Assembly: GCA_945901765.1 (NCBI GenBank) | Contig: CAMDLO010000002.1 | Location: forward strand, 1 to 64,000 | Length of the DNA: 64,000 nucleotides | Source: Cyanobium sp. NIES-981 | GTDB lineage: Bacteria; Cyanobacteriota; Cyanobacteriia; PCC-6307; Cyanobiaceae | Direction: 5' to 3' | Shown: positions 1 to 9,121 of the stretch, one piece after another | How the letters are laid out: the number at the start of each line of letters is the position of its first letter | Position numbering within the stretch: position 1 is the stretch's first letter | Translations under genes and position numbers: made by a program | Notes under the pieces: generated by a model | The model's input: the letters and a program-made list of their open reading frames with translations, nothing else | What the model was told of the DNA's origin: nothing | The model's database searches: none

Positions 1-1277
1 ACGGGCTTCGGTTGAATCCGTCGACCGACCCAGGCTGCCAGCACGGCGCTCAGCAGGATGCCGAACAGCCACTGCTGGTCGCCGGCCAGGCGGAGGGCGA
101 ACACGGTCGTCATCAGGGGCAGCTGGGTGGCGCCTGCCAGGCCTGCAGCCATCCCCAGGGCAACTCCCAGTTGGGCGTCCCCACCCAGCAGGGAGAGTGC
201 CCCTCCGCCGAAGACAGCCCCGATGGTGAAGGCCGGGTCGATCAGGCCCCCCGGCACGCCTGCAGCCAGGGCCAGCACCGGGGCCACCAGCCGGCTCACC
301 AGCAACACCAGCCAGTTGAGCAGGCTGCCTGGATCACCAGGCCGGGGCAGTACCCCTTGCGCATGCAGCAGGTGGCGCATCAGCGCCTCTCCATCGCCGC
401 CACTCCATCCGCCGGTGACCAAAGCAAGCCCTGCCAGGCCAGCCCCAAGGGCCAGACCCAGTGTCCATGGTTGGTGCTGGAGTCTGTCCCTCAGCCCCCG
501 CCCGGTTGCCAGCAGGCTGCGGGCGAACAGTCCGCCCAGCCAGCCACCGCCCACACCCAGGGGAATGGCCCAGAGCAGCTGCTGCCATTCCGGGGTGTCG
601 GTGGGCACGATGCCCAGGGGGAAGAGGGGGATACCGGCCAGGTTGCTGACCAGAGCCGCACCCGAGCACACCACCAGCGCAGGCCAGATCAGGGCCGTTG
701 CGATGCTGCCGGTGAGCTCTTCGATCACGAACAGGGTTCCCATCAGCGGGCTGTTGAACCCTCCGGCCAGGCCGGCCCCGGCACCCACCGCAATCAGCAA
801 CTGAGGGTTGATCGGACCGATCAGTCCCGGTGCCCAACGCCGCAGGGCCTGGGCCACGGCGGCGCCCACGTGCACCACCGGACCCTCCCGGCCAAGCGGC
901 ATCAGCGCCAGGCTTGCCGCCGTCCAGAGGCTGAGCCGGGCCACCGTGGGCCGCAGCCCCAGCAGCCGATCCGCCCGGGCCGGCTGCTCGAGGCTGGCCA
1001 TGGTCTGGGGGATTCCCGATCCGGCCCCGCTGGCCAGCCGTCCACCCTGCAGAACCAGCAGCAGGGGCATCACCAGCACCGGTGCCACCGCAAGGGCCAG
1101 GGTGGCGAGGTGCCAGGGATCGCCCGATGGTCCCGGAAGCCTGGCCAGCAGAGCCTCCTGCCAGCCATCGACCAGATTCAGGGGCCAGCAGGCCAGCCCC
1201 ACCAGCAGGCCGAGCAGGACCAGGCGCGTCCCCCTCAGCAGGTCGTCGCTTCGCAGAGGCCAGGGAGAACGGGGCAT
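1..1277 (-). CDS. ClC-family chloride channel/transporter (3' end outside window)
   Basis: Membrane protein of the voltage-gated chloride channel (ClC) family, expected to move Cl- (or exchange Cl-/H+) across the inner membrane. About 425 codons are visible; the C-terminus runs off the left edge. Selectivity-filter motifs appear in order: GSGIPQ near residue 95, GREGPVVHVG near residue 125, and a GxFxP-like segment (AGVPGGLIDPAF) near residue 340, with many hydrophobic helices between. The ATG overlaps the recJ stop by one base (TGATG), so the two genes are probably translationally coupled. The reverse strand carries a 433-codon shadow frame. Whether it is a channel or an antiporter cannot be told from the visible part. 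Confidence 0.9.
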   Translation of the reverse strand, partial: MPRSPWPLRSDDLLRGTRLVLLGLLVGLACWPLNLVDGWQEALLARLPGPSGDPWHLATLALAVAPVLVMPLLLVLQGGRLASGAGSGIPQTMASLEQPARADRLLGLRPTVARLSLWTAASLALMPLGREGPVVHVGAAVAQALRRWAPGLIGPINPQLLIAVGAGAGLAGGFNSPLMGTLFVIEELTGSIATALIWPALVVCSGAALVSNLAGIPLFPLGIVPTDTPEWQQLLWAIPLGVGGGWLGGLFARSLLATGRGLRDRLQHQPWTLGLALGAGLAGLALVTGGWSGGDGEALMRHLLHAQGVLPRPGDPGSLLNWLVLLVSRLVAPVLALAAGVPGGLIDPAFTIGAVFGGGALSLLGGDAQLGVALGMAAGLAGATQLPLMTTVFALRLAGDQQWLFGILLSAVLAAWVGRRIQPKP

Positions 1278-3172
1278 CAGGCAGCCATGCCGAGGGCCAT
1301 GGCGGCATCCTGAAGCAATGCACGCAGGTAGGGGTGCTCGGGGGCGCTGTCACTGCAGAGTTCCTCTCCGGCGGCATTCCGCACCACCAACCCCTCTCCC
1401 TGGCGGCGGCACCAGTAGAGGCGCTGGCACCGTTCCAGGACCACCTCCTCACCGGGGTGGGCCCGCAGCCCCACCAGCTCCAGTTGGATCCGCTGCTCGC
1501 CTTGCCAGAACTCCCGCTGCAGCCGGAAGGCCACATCCACCCGGGCCGGGATCTGTTCGGCCTCCCCTGGCCAGCGCCAGCCGATCGCGCGGCGGCGGCT
1601 CCCTTCCTGCTCCAGCTCCAGTTGCAGGTGCCCGCCGCGCAGTCGCTTGCGGCTCACCACCCGGCAGCCGGAACTCCAGTACACAGGCTGCGGCTGGCCG
1701 ATGCCGAAGGGCGCGAGCCGCTGCTGTTGATCCAGAAACGCGGCGCTGATGGCCTGCAGGTTCAGCAGTGCTTCTGGCTCCACCGGTTGTCCATCACCCC
1801 GCCGTGCCAGCCAGGCGCGGGCCTGGTCCTCCAGGCGTTCCTGCAGGGCTGCCAGCAGCTCGGCCCGCACGCTGAAGCCTCCGGCGGCGGGATGGCCGCC
1901 GAAGCGCTCCAGCAGATCGGCGCAGGTGCTCAGGGCCTGATCCACCGCGAACCCCCGCGGCGCCCGCACCGAGGCGCGCAGCCTGCCGCCCCCTTCTCCG
2001 GCCAACAGGGCGCAGGGTCGGCCCAGCCGTTCCACCAGCCGGGCCGCCACGATGCCGATCACCCCGTGGTGCCAGTGGTTCTGTGCCAGCAGCAGGAAGG
2101 CAGGCAACCGCTCCCCATCGGCCTCCAGCAAGGCCAGGGCCTCGGCCTCGATCGCCTCGCACAGCTCCCGTCGCTGCCGATTGAGGGCGTCGCAGCTGCG
2201 GGCCAGCTCCAGCGCTCGGGCTTCGTCGTCGGTGGTGAGCAGCTCCACCACCAGGGCCGGATCCCCCAGCCGACCCACCGCATTGATCCGCGGAGCGATC
2301 TGGAAGCCGATGGTCTGGGCGTCGAGGCTGGAGCCATCCACACCCGCCAGGCGTTGCAGGGCCTGCAGGCCGGCCAGATCGCTGCTCGCCAGCTGGGGCA
2401 GCCCATCCATCAGCCAACGTCGGTTCACCCCCTGCAGGGGGGCCATGTCGGCGATGGTGCCGATGCAGAACAGATCGCGGGCCCTGCCCATGGCGGCCTG
2501 ATCCCCGAACCGCTCCGCCAGGGCCGCCGCCAGCACGTAGGCCAGCCCCACGCCGGCCAGTCCCCGATAGGGCGACTGCTCGGGTGTGCACTGCGGATGA
2601 AGGAGGGCGTGATGGGGCGGCAGCTGCTCCGGCAGGGTGTGGTGGTCGGTGATGATCACCTCCACTGCCAGCTCGGCCGCCCGCACCAGCGCTGCGGTGG
2701 CGGAGACCCCGTTGTCGACGGTCACCAACAGCGCCACGTCGGCGGCGGCCAGTCGTTCCACCATCGCCGGATTGAGGCCATAGCCCTCCTCCAGTCGGCT
2801 GGGGATCGCCGCCTCCGGTCTGGCCCCCAGTCGCCCCAGCACCCCCATCAGCAGGGCGGTGCTGGTCATGCCGTCGGCGTCGTAGTCGCCGCACACCGCC
2901 ACGCGTTCCCCCCGCTGGCAGGCCAGCTCAAGGCGATCGACGGCCTGTTGCAGCTGCGGGAAATGGTTGTGCGCTGCTGGAGCGTCCGGCGGATCCAGCA
3001 GGGCTGCCACCGCGGCGGCCGTGCTGTGGCCGCGGCGCGCCAGCAGGGCCAGCAGGGGCTCGGGCAGCGGCTCCATCGTCGCCGGGTTGAGGCGGCTCAG
3101 GGCTGCGGATGCCCCAAGGGCCCCCAGCGGTGCCGGCAGCTGCCAGCGCTGGGCGTCGAGGGCGGGGAGCAA
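1277..3172 (-). CDS. recJ: Single-stranded-DNA-specific exonuclease RecJ
   Basis: 5'-3' ssDNA exonuclease of the DHH superfamily, acting in recombination and repair. Motifs: a CGDYDADG metal site near residue 95, an ITDHH (DHH) motif near residue 165, and the DHHA1 glycine-rich GGHPAAGGF near residue 440, followed by an OB-like C-terminal domain. About 631 aa, close to the usual cyanobacterial length. I chose a TTG start at 3172 because the segment just after it (RWQLPAPL) resembles the conserved N-terminus of cyanobacterial RecJ; the first ATG (3076) would remove it. The gene runs directly into the ClC gene. It is divergent from the HAD phosphatase, with an 84-bp gap. Confidence 0.93.
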   Translation of the reverse strand: MLPALDAQRWQLPAPLGALGASAALSRLNPATMEPLPEPLLALLARRGHSTAAAVAALLDPPDAPAAHNHFPQLQQAVDRLELACQRGERVAVCGDYDADGMTSTALLMGVLGRLGARPEAAIPSRLEEGYGLNPAMVERLAAADVALLVTVDNGVSATAALVRAAELAVEVIITDHHTLPEQLPPHHALLHPQCTPEQSPYRGLAGVGLAYVLAAALAERFGDQAAMGRARDLFCIGTIADMAPLQGVNRRWLMDGLPQLASSDLAGLQALQRLAGVDGSSLDAQTIGFQIAPRINAVGRLGDPALVVELLTTDDEARALELARSCDALNRQRRELCEAIEAEALALLEADGERLPAFLLLAQNHWHHGVIGIVAARLVERLGRPCALLAGEGGGRLRASVRAPRGFAVDQALSTCADLLERFGGHPAAGGFSVRAELLAALQERLEDQARAWLARRGDGQPVEPEALLNLQAISAAFLDQQQRLAPFGIGQPQPVYWSSGCRVVSRKRLRGGHLQLELEQEGSRRRAIGWRWPGEAEQIPARVDVAFRLQREFWQGEQRIQLELVGLRAHPGEEVVLERCQRLYWCRRQGEGLVVRNAAGEELCSDSAPEHPYLRALLQDAAMALGMAA

Positions 3173-3256
3173 GGGCGGCCGGCAGAGCGTCCCATTCTGG
3201 AGGGCACGACCCCGGCCCGGCCTAGCCTGAGCCGGATCTGCCGGAGGGCGGTTGTC

Positions 3257-3994
3257 ATGGCCCTGGAAGCTCTGCTCTGGGATGTGGACGGCACCCTGGC
3301 AGAGACCGAGCGCGACGGTCATCGGCGGGCGTTCAACCGCGCCTTTGCCGAAGCTTCCATCCCGATCCACTGGGATGCGGCCACCTATGCCGACTGGCTT
3401 GCGATCAGTGGCGGGGCCGAACGGATTCGGGCGGCGCTGCTGGCCCTGGACGGGGTGGATCCGCCGCCGGAACAGGTCAGCCGGCTGCATCGGCGCAAGC
3501 AGTTGCATTACAGCGAACTGGTGGCCAGTGGCGTTCTGCAGCTGCGTTCCGGGGTGAACAGCCTGCTGGTGCAGGCCCGGGCCGCTGGCCTGCGCCAGGT
3601 GATCGTCACCACCAGCGGCCGCCGGGCCGTCGGCGCCCTGCTGGAGCAGTTGCTGCCTGCCGGCGAGCCTCTGTTTGCCTTCTGGGTGTGTGGTGAGGAT
3701 GTGACCCGCAAGAAACCGCACCCCGAGGCCTACAGCCTCGCCGCCGAACGGCTGGACCTGCCGCCAGCGCGGATGCTGGCCATTGAGGATTCGGTTGCGG
3801 GTCTGGAGGCGGCCCGTGCCGCCGGGGTGCCCTGCCTGATCAGCCGCAGCCACTACGGCGGACTGGAACCCCTGGAGCGGTTCAGCGCCGCCCGCGCCGT
3901 GCTCTCCGGATTTGGGCCTGCTGCCCAGGTGCTGGCCGGACCGGCTTGCCCGGCGGGGCCGGTCACGCTCTCCTATCTGCAGGCGCTGCTGTGA
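3257..3994 (+). CDS. HAD-superfamily hydrolase, CbbY/beta-phosphoglucomutase-like
   Basis: Soluble 245-aa HAD phosphatase. Motif I is DVDGTL at residues 9-14, motif II lies in the VTTSG segment, motif III is the Lys of KKPHPEA, and motif IV is IEDSVAGLEAA. The cap domain between motifs I and II is the helical C1 type of the CbbY/Gph/PGMB group. CbbY members dephosphorylate xylulose-1,5-bisphosphate, a misfire product of Rubisco; that role is plausible in a phototroph but not demonstrated by sequence. The ATG at 3257 starts exactly at the conserved N-terminus; the reading frame continues upstream only as a shadow of recJ. A short 12-bp duplication (GCTGTGAAGACT) follows the stop. Confidence 0.87.
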   Translation: MALEALLWDVDGTLAETERDGHRRAFNRAFAEASIPIHWDAATYADWLAISGGAERIRAALLALDGVDPPPEQVSRLHRRKQLHYSELVASGVLQLRSGVNSLLVQARAAGLRQVIVTTSGRRAVGALLEQLLPAGEPLFAFWVCGEDVTRKKPHPEAYSLAAERLDLPPARMLAIEDSVAGLEAARAAGVPCLISRSHYGGLEPLERFSAARAVLSGFGPAAQVLAGPACPAGPVTLSYLQALL

Positions 3995-4032
3995 GGGCTT
4001 TGCTGTGAAGACTGTGCTGTGAAGACTGGGCC

Positions 4033-4404
4033 GTGACACCTTCGCCATCATCCCGTTCCCCGGGCGCTCGTCCCCAGAACACCCGCTTCCAGCGGCTCTC
4101 CGCCAGCCTCGGCGAAGGGCTGCTCGGTCAGCTGGGCGGGGGCTGGCGCCATCGCAGCGCGGTGCTGATCGCCCTGCTTGCGGGCTTCTACATCGGCGGC
4201 AATCTCACCTCCTATGTGCTGCCGCTTTTTCCCGGCGGCAGACCCGCCCTGGTGCTGGTGCTGGTGCTGGGTCTGGAGCTGGTGGTGCGGTTGCGCGGCC
4301 GGCTGGTGAGCGGATCGCCCGGCCTGGGCTGGCGCCTCGCCGACAACCTGCGCATCGGCATGGTGTATTCGGTGGTCCTTGAGGCCTACAAGCTGGGCAC
4401 CTGA
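4033..4404 (+). CDS. ycf20: Ycf20-like membrane protein (DUF565)
   Basis: 123-aa protein of the DUF565/Ycf20 family, found in cyanobacteria and plastids. Plant homologues have been linked to non-photochemical quenching, but the molecular function is unknown. Two hydrophobic segments (about residues 43-58 and 70-85) are joined by a GGNLTSYVLPLFPGGRPA loop, and the C-terminus carries LADNLRIGMVYSVVLEAYKLG, typical of the family. A GTG at 4033 is the only reasonable start. The stop overlaps the ATG of the glycerate kinase gene (TGATG), suggesting coupled translation. Confidence 0.85.
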   Translation: MTPSPSSRSPGARPQNTRFQRLSASLGEGLLGQLGGGWRHRSAVLIALLAGFYIGGNLTSYVLPLFPGGRPALVLVLVLGLELVVRLRGRLVSGSPGLGWRLADNLRIGMVYSVVLEAYKLGT

Positions 4405-5495
4405 TGGGGGTTGATGCATCGGCCCGGGATCCGCTGCTGGCCCCAGCGCCTTTCCAGGCGGCAAGCCGGTTGCTGCGTCATTGCGGTGTGGCCGATCCCG
4501 CGGCCTGGACCACCACCTGTCGCTCACGCCTGGCTGCTGCGGGGCCTCTGGCCGCCCCGCTCGATCCCGAGCTGCTGCATTGGTTTGCCCTGCCGCTGCT
4601 GGAGCGGCTGCGCTGCCTGGTGGCCGCGGGCCGTCGTCCGGTGCTGGCCCTCAATGCCCCTGTGGGATCCGGCAAGACCAGTCTCTGTCAGGTGGTGGCC
4701 CAGTTGGCAGCTGCATCGCAGCTGCGACTGGCGGTGGCCTCCATCGATGATTTCTACCTGCCCTGGGCAGCGCGATCCGCCGCGATGAGCGGCAATCCCT
4801 TCGGCGTGTCCCGGGTGCCGCCCGGCAGTCACGATCCAGCGCTGCTCTGTGCGGTGCTGGATGACTGGCGTTCGGGAGATGGCCTGCGGCTGCCCCGTTT
4901 CGACAAGACACGGCGCGGTGGCCAAGGGGACCGTTGCGACGCCGGTTGGCAGGAGGCTGATGCGCTGTTGCTGGAGGGGTGGCTGGTGGGCTGTCGCCCG
5001 CTCGGCCCTGCGCTGGCCGGCCTGATGGCTGAGCCGAGCCCCCTGGGGCTCGATCGGGATTCCGGGGGCTCCCCGGCCCTGACCGAGGTGGAAACCGGCT
5101 GTCTGCCGCGATGGGATCGGGCGCTGCAGGCCTATCAACCGGCCTGGGCCCGGCTGGATGAACTCTGGCTGATGCGGCCTCTGGACTGGAGTCTGCCCCG
5201 CCGCTGGCGTTTCCAGGCGGAAGCCCGTCAGCGGCGCATCCGGGGTGCAGCCTTGCCGGCCGAAGCGCTGGATCGCCTGGTGCGAGCCAGCCTCTGCAGC
5301 CTGCCGCCCCAGCTGTATCAGGACCCTCTGGTCGCTTCGCTTCAGCAGCCATTGCCCTCACCGTGGCCACAGCCTTCGGTTCTGCCCTCAACTGCCCTGG
5401 CTCCGGATCAGCAGCCGGATCAGCAGCCCGTTGTGCTGGCCGCGGCCTGGTTGGACGGGCGAAGACGGCTGCAGAGGCTGGCGGTGCGCGAGTGA
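4404..5495 (+). CDS. glyK: D-glycerate 3-kinase (photorespiratory)
   Basis: P-loop kinase of the plant/cyanobacterial GLYK family (EC 2.7.1.31), which phosphorylates glycerate to 3-phosphoglycerate as the last step of photorespiration. The Walker A motif APVGSGKTSL lies near residue 85. It is followed by IDDFYLPW (near residue 115) and the GNPFGVSRVPPGSHD region typical of this family, and a Walker-B-like LLLEGWLVG. 363 aa. The ATG overlaps the ycf20 stop. The Pro/Gln-rich stretch near residues 315-345 is low-complexity and may be a lineage-specific insertion. Uridine-kinase-like relatives share the fold, but the motif set favours glycerate kinase. Confidence 0.85.
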   Translation: MGVDASARDPLLAPAPFQAASRLLRHCGVADPAAWTTTCRSRLAAAGPLAAPLDPELLHWFALPLLERLRCLVAAGRRPVLALNAPVGSGKTSLCQVVAQLAAASQLRLAVASIDDFYLPWAARSAAMSGNPFGVSRVPPGSHDPALLCAVLDDWRSGDGLRLPRFDKTRRGGQGDRCDAGWQEADALLLEGWLVGCRPLGPALAGLMAEPSPLGLDRDSGGSPALTEVETGCLPRWDRALQAYQPAWARLDELWLMRPLDWSLPRRWRFQAEARQRRIRGAALPAEALDRLVRASLCSLPPQLYQDPLVASLQQPLPSPWPQPSVLPSTALAPDQQPDQQPVVLAAAWLDGRRRLQRLAVRE

Positions 5496-5933
5496 GCCCG
5501 GAACGACGATGGCTTGAACGACTGGCGGTCAGTCACACCTGTTCACAGCCATGGTGTGCCACAGCCATGGTTGATCTCAGCCATGGTTGATCACAGCCAT
5601 GGTGAGACCACCGGCTGAGCGGGCCTGGCTCGTGCCGAACTTCTGCAGGGCTCCAGGGAGTCAGCCAGAGGCAAGACACTCCGGACGTCAGATCGACGGC
5701 CCTCCCTGCCCCAGCGCTCCCGTTTAAGGCTTTCCTATGGCTTTGCCGTTGATGGCCCTGCCATCACCAGAGCTTCGAGCGCTGGATCTGTCATGAGCAC
5801 TGGAGCTCACATCACCAAAACAGTGTGAGCCACCGAGATCGGATCGGCGGGTCCAGTCACAAGGATGAAGGTCCTACACGCCGTCTAACCCGTGTCGCCA
5901 CGGGAGATCGGCCAACGGGGCCGCCAACCAACT
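5496..5933. other. Intergenic stretch without a recognisable gene
   Basis: 438 bp between the glycerate kinase gene and rpmF. Apart from the four tandem 16-bp units at 5544-5607 I see no convincing ORF, tRNA or terminator. Both flanking genes end here (glyK on the plus strand, rpmF on the minus strand), so it is a convergent spacer. Confidence 0.6.
5544..5607. repeat. Four tandem 16-bp repeats with a CCATGG core
   Basis: Four consecutive 16-bp units start at 5544, 5560, 5576 and 5592. Each contains CAGCCATGGT, and each has a self-complementary CCATGG core. They are imperfect (units 2 and 3 differ by one base). No spacers lie between them, so this is not a CRISPR array. Confidence 0.8.
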
Positions 5934-6113
5934 TCAGGACTCCTCGGACTCCTCAGATTCGCTGATCGGATACACAAATCCCTGGGCCCGGCCGCTCAGC
6001 ACGGATTTGCCCAGGGACATGGCCCGCTGAGCCGCAGCCCCGGCCTTGGCTTTCCAGTGGGCATGACGCTGATTGCGCTTGCCTTTGGAGGTTTTCTTCT
6101 TGGGAACAGCCAT
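5934..6113 (-). CDS. rpmF: 50S ribosomal protein L32
   Basis: 59-aa ribosomal protein L32. The N-terminus [20 protein letters not shown] is diagnostic, followed by a basic middle and an acidic tail (SESEESEES) as in other picocyanobacteria. The zinc-binding cysteines found in some L32 proteins are absent. The start is the ATG at 6113; an upstream in-frame ATG would add eight residues not found in the family. The gene is divergent from ftsH with an 84-bp shared upstream region. Confidence 0.95.
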   Translation of the reverse strand: MAVPKKKTSKGKRNQRHAHWKAKAGAAAQRAMSLGKSVLSGRAQGFVYPISESEESEES

Positions 6114-6136
6114 CCCCGACTCACAGCCAAACAACA

Positions 6137-6166
6137 ATCTTCTCTGGCCGACTGTCCTTTCGTCAA
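6137..6166 (-). promoter_or_regulatory. Candidate promoter for rpmF
   Basis: Read on the minus strand, TTGACG (6166-6161) is followed after 18 nt by GAAGAT (6142-6137), about 24 bp upstream of the rpmF ATG. The -35 is good and the -10 is weak, so this is tentative. Confidence 0.3.
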
Positions 6167-6197
6167 ATCGCTAAGCTCCAGGCAACGACGCAGGCCT

Positions 6198-8087
6198 GTG
6201 AGCACCAGCCCTTCCCCGGCCCCTGCTCCCGTTCCGGCAGGCCGATCCCAGGAGCGTTCAGCGCCCACGCTGGGTGATCTGCTGACGGGCAGGGACATCC
6301 CAGCACCGAGCTACAGCCAGTTGCTGCGGGACATCGGCGCTGGCCGGGTCAAGGAGCTCGAGCTTTCGCCGCAGCAACGGGAGGTGCGCGTCCAGTTCAA
6401 GGACGGACGCACTGCCCGCGTGCCGGTGTTCACCAACGAGCAGCAGGTGCTGCGCCGGGCCGAGAAAGCCGGCGTTCCCCTCAGCGTGCGCGACGACCGC
6501 GCCGAGGCGGCCAGCGCCGCCCTCGTGTCGAACGGGCTGCTGGTGCTGCTGTTGATCGCCGGTCTGGTGCTGCTGCTGCGTCGATCAGCCCAGGTGGCCA
6601 GCCGCACCCTGGGCTTCGGCAGCAGCAAGCCCAGGCTCCAGGCCGAGGGAAGCGTGCCCGTGCGCTTCGAGGATGTGGCCGGGATCGGCGAGGCCAAGGA
6701 GGAGCTCCAGGAGGTGGTCACCTTCCTGCGTTCCCCCGATCAATACACCGCCGTTGGCGCAAGGATTCCCAAGGGGGTGCTGCTGGTGGGGCCGCCAGGC
6801 ACCGGCAAGACCCTGCTGGCCCGTGCCATTGCCGGCGAGGCAGGCGTCCCTTTTTTCTCGATGGCCGCGTCCGAGTTCGTTGAGATGTTCGTGGGCGTCG
6901 GCGCCAGCCGGGTACGGGATCTGTTCCGCCAGGCCAAGGCCAAGGCACCCTGCATCATTTTCATCGACGAGATCGACGCGGTGGGGCGCCAGCGCGGTGC
7001 CGGCATCGGCGGCGGCAACGACGAGCGGGAGCAGACCCTCAACCAGCTGCTCACCGAGATGGATGGATTCGCCGACAACTCTGGGGTGATCCTGCTGGCG
7101 GCCACCAACCGTCCGGACGTGCTGGATGCCGCCTTGATGCGTCCCGGTCGATTCGACAGGCGCATCAGCGTGGATCTGCCCGACCGCCTTGGGCGCGAAG
7201 CGATCCTGGCCGTGCATGCGCGCAGTCGCCCCCTGGCGGACAGTGTCTCCCTCGCTGACTGGGCCTGTCGCACGCCAGGGTTTTCCGGTGCCGATCTGGC
7301 CAATCTGCTTAACGAGGCCGCCATACTCACGGCCCGTCGCCAGCAGAGCAGCATTGATGAATCGACGCTCAACGATGCGCTCGAGCGGATCACCATGGGT
7401 CTGGCTGTGGCGCCGCTGCAGGATTCCGCCAAAAAACGGCTGATCGCGTATCACGAGGTGGGCCATGCCCTGCTCACCACCCTGGTGCCCCACGCAGACC
7501 GGCTGGACAAGGTGACCCTGCTGCCCCGGGCCGGCGGAGTCGGCGGTTTCGCCCGCACCATGCCCGACGAGGAGGTGCTGGATTCGGGCCTGATCAGCAA
7601 GGCCTACCTGCGGGCGCGACTGGTGGTGGCCATGGGTGGCCGGGCCGCGGAACTGGTGGTCTTCGGAGCGGCTGAGGTCACCCAGGGCGCTGCCGGTGAT
7701 CTGCAGCTTGTGGCCAGGATTGCCCGCGAGATGGTGACCCGCTACGGATTTTCCGATCTGGGACCTCAGGCTCTCGATGGGGACGGCAGCGAGGTGTTCC
7801 TCGGCCGCGACTGGCTGCGGGCCCAGCCCCACTACTCGGAGGACACCGGCCGGCGCATCGATGCCCAGGTGCGTCAACTGGCACGTCTGGCCCAAGATGA
7901 GGCCGTGGCCCTTCTGGCGCCGCGCCGGGCGCTGATGGACACACTGGTGGACCTGCTGATCGCCGAGGAGACCCTGGATGGTGAGCGCTTCCGTGGCCTG
8001 GTCAACGCTGATGACCAGGCCGCTCTCGGCTCAACCGGCCAGGTTGCCGCTGAAGCGGATGTCGAGACTGCGCAAGTGGGTGTGTAG
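6198..8087 (+). CDS. ftsH: ATP-dependent zinc metalloprotease FtsH (single-TM form)
   Basis: Membrane-anchored AAA+ protease that degrades membrane and damaged proteins; in cyanobacteria FtsH complexes also turn over photosystem II D1. Order: an N-terminal soluble segment, one strongly hydrophobic helix (about residues 115-132), Walker A GPPGTGKT (near 205), Walker B IIFIDEID (near 260), SRH with RPGRFD (near 320), and zinc site HEVGH (near 420). About 629 aa from the GTG at 6198. That start places the protein outside rpmF on the opposite strand; the open frame extends to 5892, but that part is antisense to rpmF. The first TM helix usual in FtsH is missing. The 3' end overlaps the cupin gene by 57 bp. 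Confidence 0.93.
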   Translation: MSTSPSPAPAPVPAGRSQERSAPTLGDLLTGRDIPAPSYSQLLRDIGAGRVKELELSPQQREVRVQFKDGRTARVPVFTNEQQVLRRAEKAGVPLSVRDDRAEAASAALVSNGLLVLLLIAGLVLLLRRSAQVASRTLGFGSSKPRLQAEGSVPVRFEDVAGIGEAKEELQEVVTFLRSPDQYTAVGARIPKGVLLVGPPGTGKTLLARAIAGEAGVPFFSMAASEFVEMFVGVGASRVRDLFRQAKAKAPCIIFIDEIDAVGRQRGAGIGGGNDEREQTLNQLLTEMDGFADNSGVILLAATNRPDVLDAALMRPGRFDRRISVDLPDRLGREAILAVHARSRPLADSVSLADWACRTPGFSGADLANLLNEAAILTARRQQSSIDESTLNDALERITMGLAVAPLQDSAKKRLIAYHEVGHALLTTLVPHADRLDKVTLLPRAGGVGGFARTMPDEEVLDSGLISKAYLRARLVVAMGGRAAELVVFGAAEVTQGAAGDLQLVARIAREMVTRYGFSDLGPQALDGDGSEVFLGRDWLRAQPHYSEDTGRRIDAQVRQLARLAQDEAVALLAPRRALMDTLVDLLIAEETLDGERFRGLVNADDQAALGSTGQVAAEADVETAQVGV

Positions 8088-9011
8088 GCCCGCGTCCTGA
8101 ATCGGCAGCAGCCGGGCGTTACGCCCGCTCTCGTTCACATGGGCGTGCCAGTGGCCGGGAGGCGTCACGAAGGCGCCACCCGGTTCCCAGTCGATCCGTC
8201 GCGGGTTGCTGATCTGACCATCGGCGCCCAGTTCGGTGCCCACCAGGCTGAAGCAGCCAGGATCACAGTCGATGATCAGATCAAGGGCGACCGACTGATG
8301 GCGGTGTGGCGGCTGGATGGCACCGGCCGGCACCACACCGAACATGGCCCAGAGGGTGTGGCTGACGGTGCGGCTGGCGGGCAGGTCGGCGTTGGCGAGC
8401 AGCACGCTGAGGCGATTGCTGCGGGCCGCCGCCGGATCGTCCAGCAGGCTCTGCAGTTCGCTCTCCAGCAGTGCAGCCGGATAGTGGGTCGCTTCAAAAG
8501 CCGCCCGCTCCGGCCGCACGCCCAGATAACGCAACAGGGGGCCGTCGTGCACCCAGTAGAGAACGCTGGTGTGAGTGGCTTCCAGCAGGGGGGTGTCCTC
8601 GCCCCAGGGCAGCACGACCAGATCACCGCTGGCCCAGTTCAGCCTGCGGCCGTTCCAGCTCAGCTGACCGCTGCCTGCCATCACGTAGAACAGCGAGCTG
8701 GTGGCGCTGGTGTCGGCTTTCAATCCCTCGCCGGCCAGCACCCTCAGGAAATGGGCCGCCAGGGCCGGGCTGGTGGCCGGTCCCTCGCAGCCGAGCTGCT
8801 CGCTGAGGTCCAGCGGGATCACCCGCGTCGGTCCGCTGCCATGCAGCGCGGCAGACCAGCTGCGGTAGGGGATCGGCTCGGTGAGGCCGGCCCGCACCGG
8901 ATTGGCGGCCTGTCGGTAGTCGAACAGCTGGGCCTTGTGCTGCCAGGAGCTGTCGGCGGCCTGATCATCCAGGCGGGGGCTGGAGGTGGAGGGGACCGGC
9001 GTCTGGGTCAT
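8031..9011 (-). CDS. Two-domain cupin protein (gentisate-dioxygenase-like fold)
   Basis: 326-aa protein with two cupin-like barrels. The first (about residues 85-150) has SSLFYVMAGSGQLSWNGRRL but few metal ligands. The second (about 210-310) has PPHRHQSVALDLII and PPGHWHAHVN, which supply the His ligands expected for a metal site. Bicupins of this kind include gentisate 1,2-dioxygenase relatives, but no aromatic-degradation neighbours are present, so the substrate is unknown. It is convergent with ftsH, and the last 57 bp overlap the ftsH 3' coding region. The ATG at 9011 is followed by a Ser/Thr/Pro-rich leader. Confidence 0.7.
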   Translation of the reverse strand: MTQTPVPSTSSPRLDDQAADSSWQHKAQLFDYRQAANPVRAGLTEPIPYRSWSAALHGSGPTRVIPLDLSEQLGCEGPATSPALAAHFLRVLAGEGLKADTSATSSLFYVMAGSGQLSWNGRRLNWASGDLVVLPWGEDTPLLEATHTSVLYWVHDGPLLRYLGVRPERAAFEATHYPAALLESELQSLLDDPAAARSNRLSVLLANADLPASRTVSHTLWAMFGVVPAGAIQPPHRHQSVALDLIIDCDPGCFSLVGTELGADGQISNPRRIDWEPGGAFVTPPGHWHAHVNESGRNARLLPIQDAGLHTHLRSLDIRFSGNLAG

Positions 9012-9121
9012 GGTGGGGAGCTCCCGCGTTGAGCCTGAACGGATGGGCCAACCCTATTGAGCGGCAGCCTCGCCCTGGAGGTCTGCCTCAGCGGCTACGG
9101 CCTGGCCTGGCAGCCTGGGCC

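Noticed and set aside
12-1313. 433-codon plus-strand frame opposite the ClC gene
   Set aside because: It is the antisense of a protein with clear ClC motifs; its Gln/Arg/Pro-rich translation is typical of high-GC shadow frames.
5544-5607. CRISPR array
   Set aside because: The units are 16 bp, directly adjacent and without spacers, and no cas genes are present.
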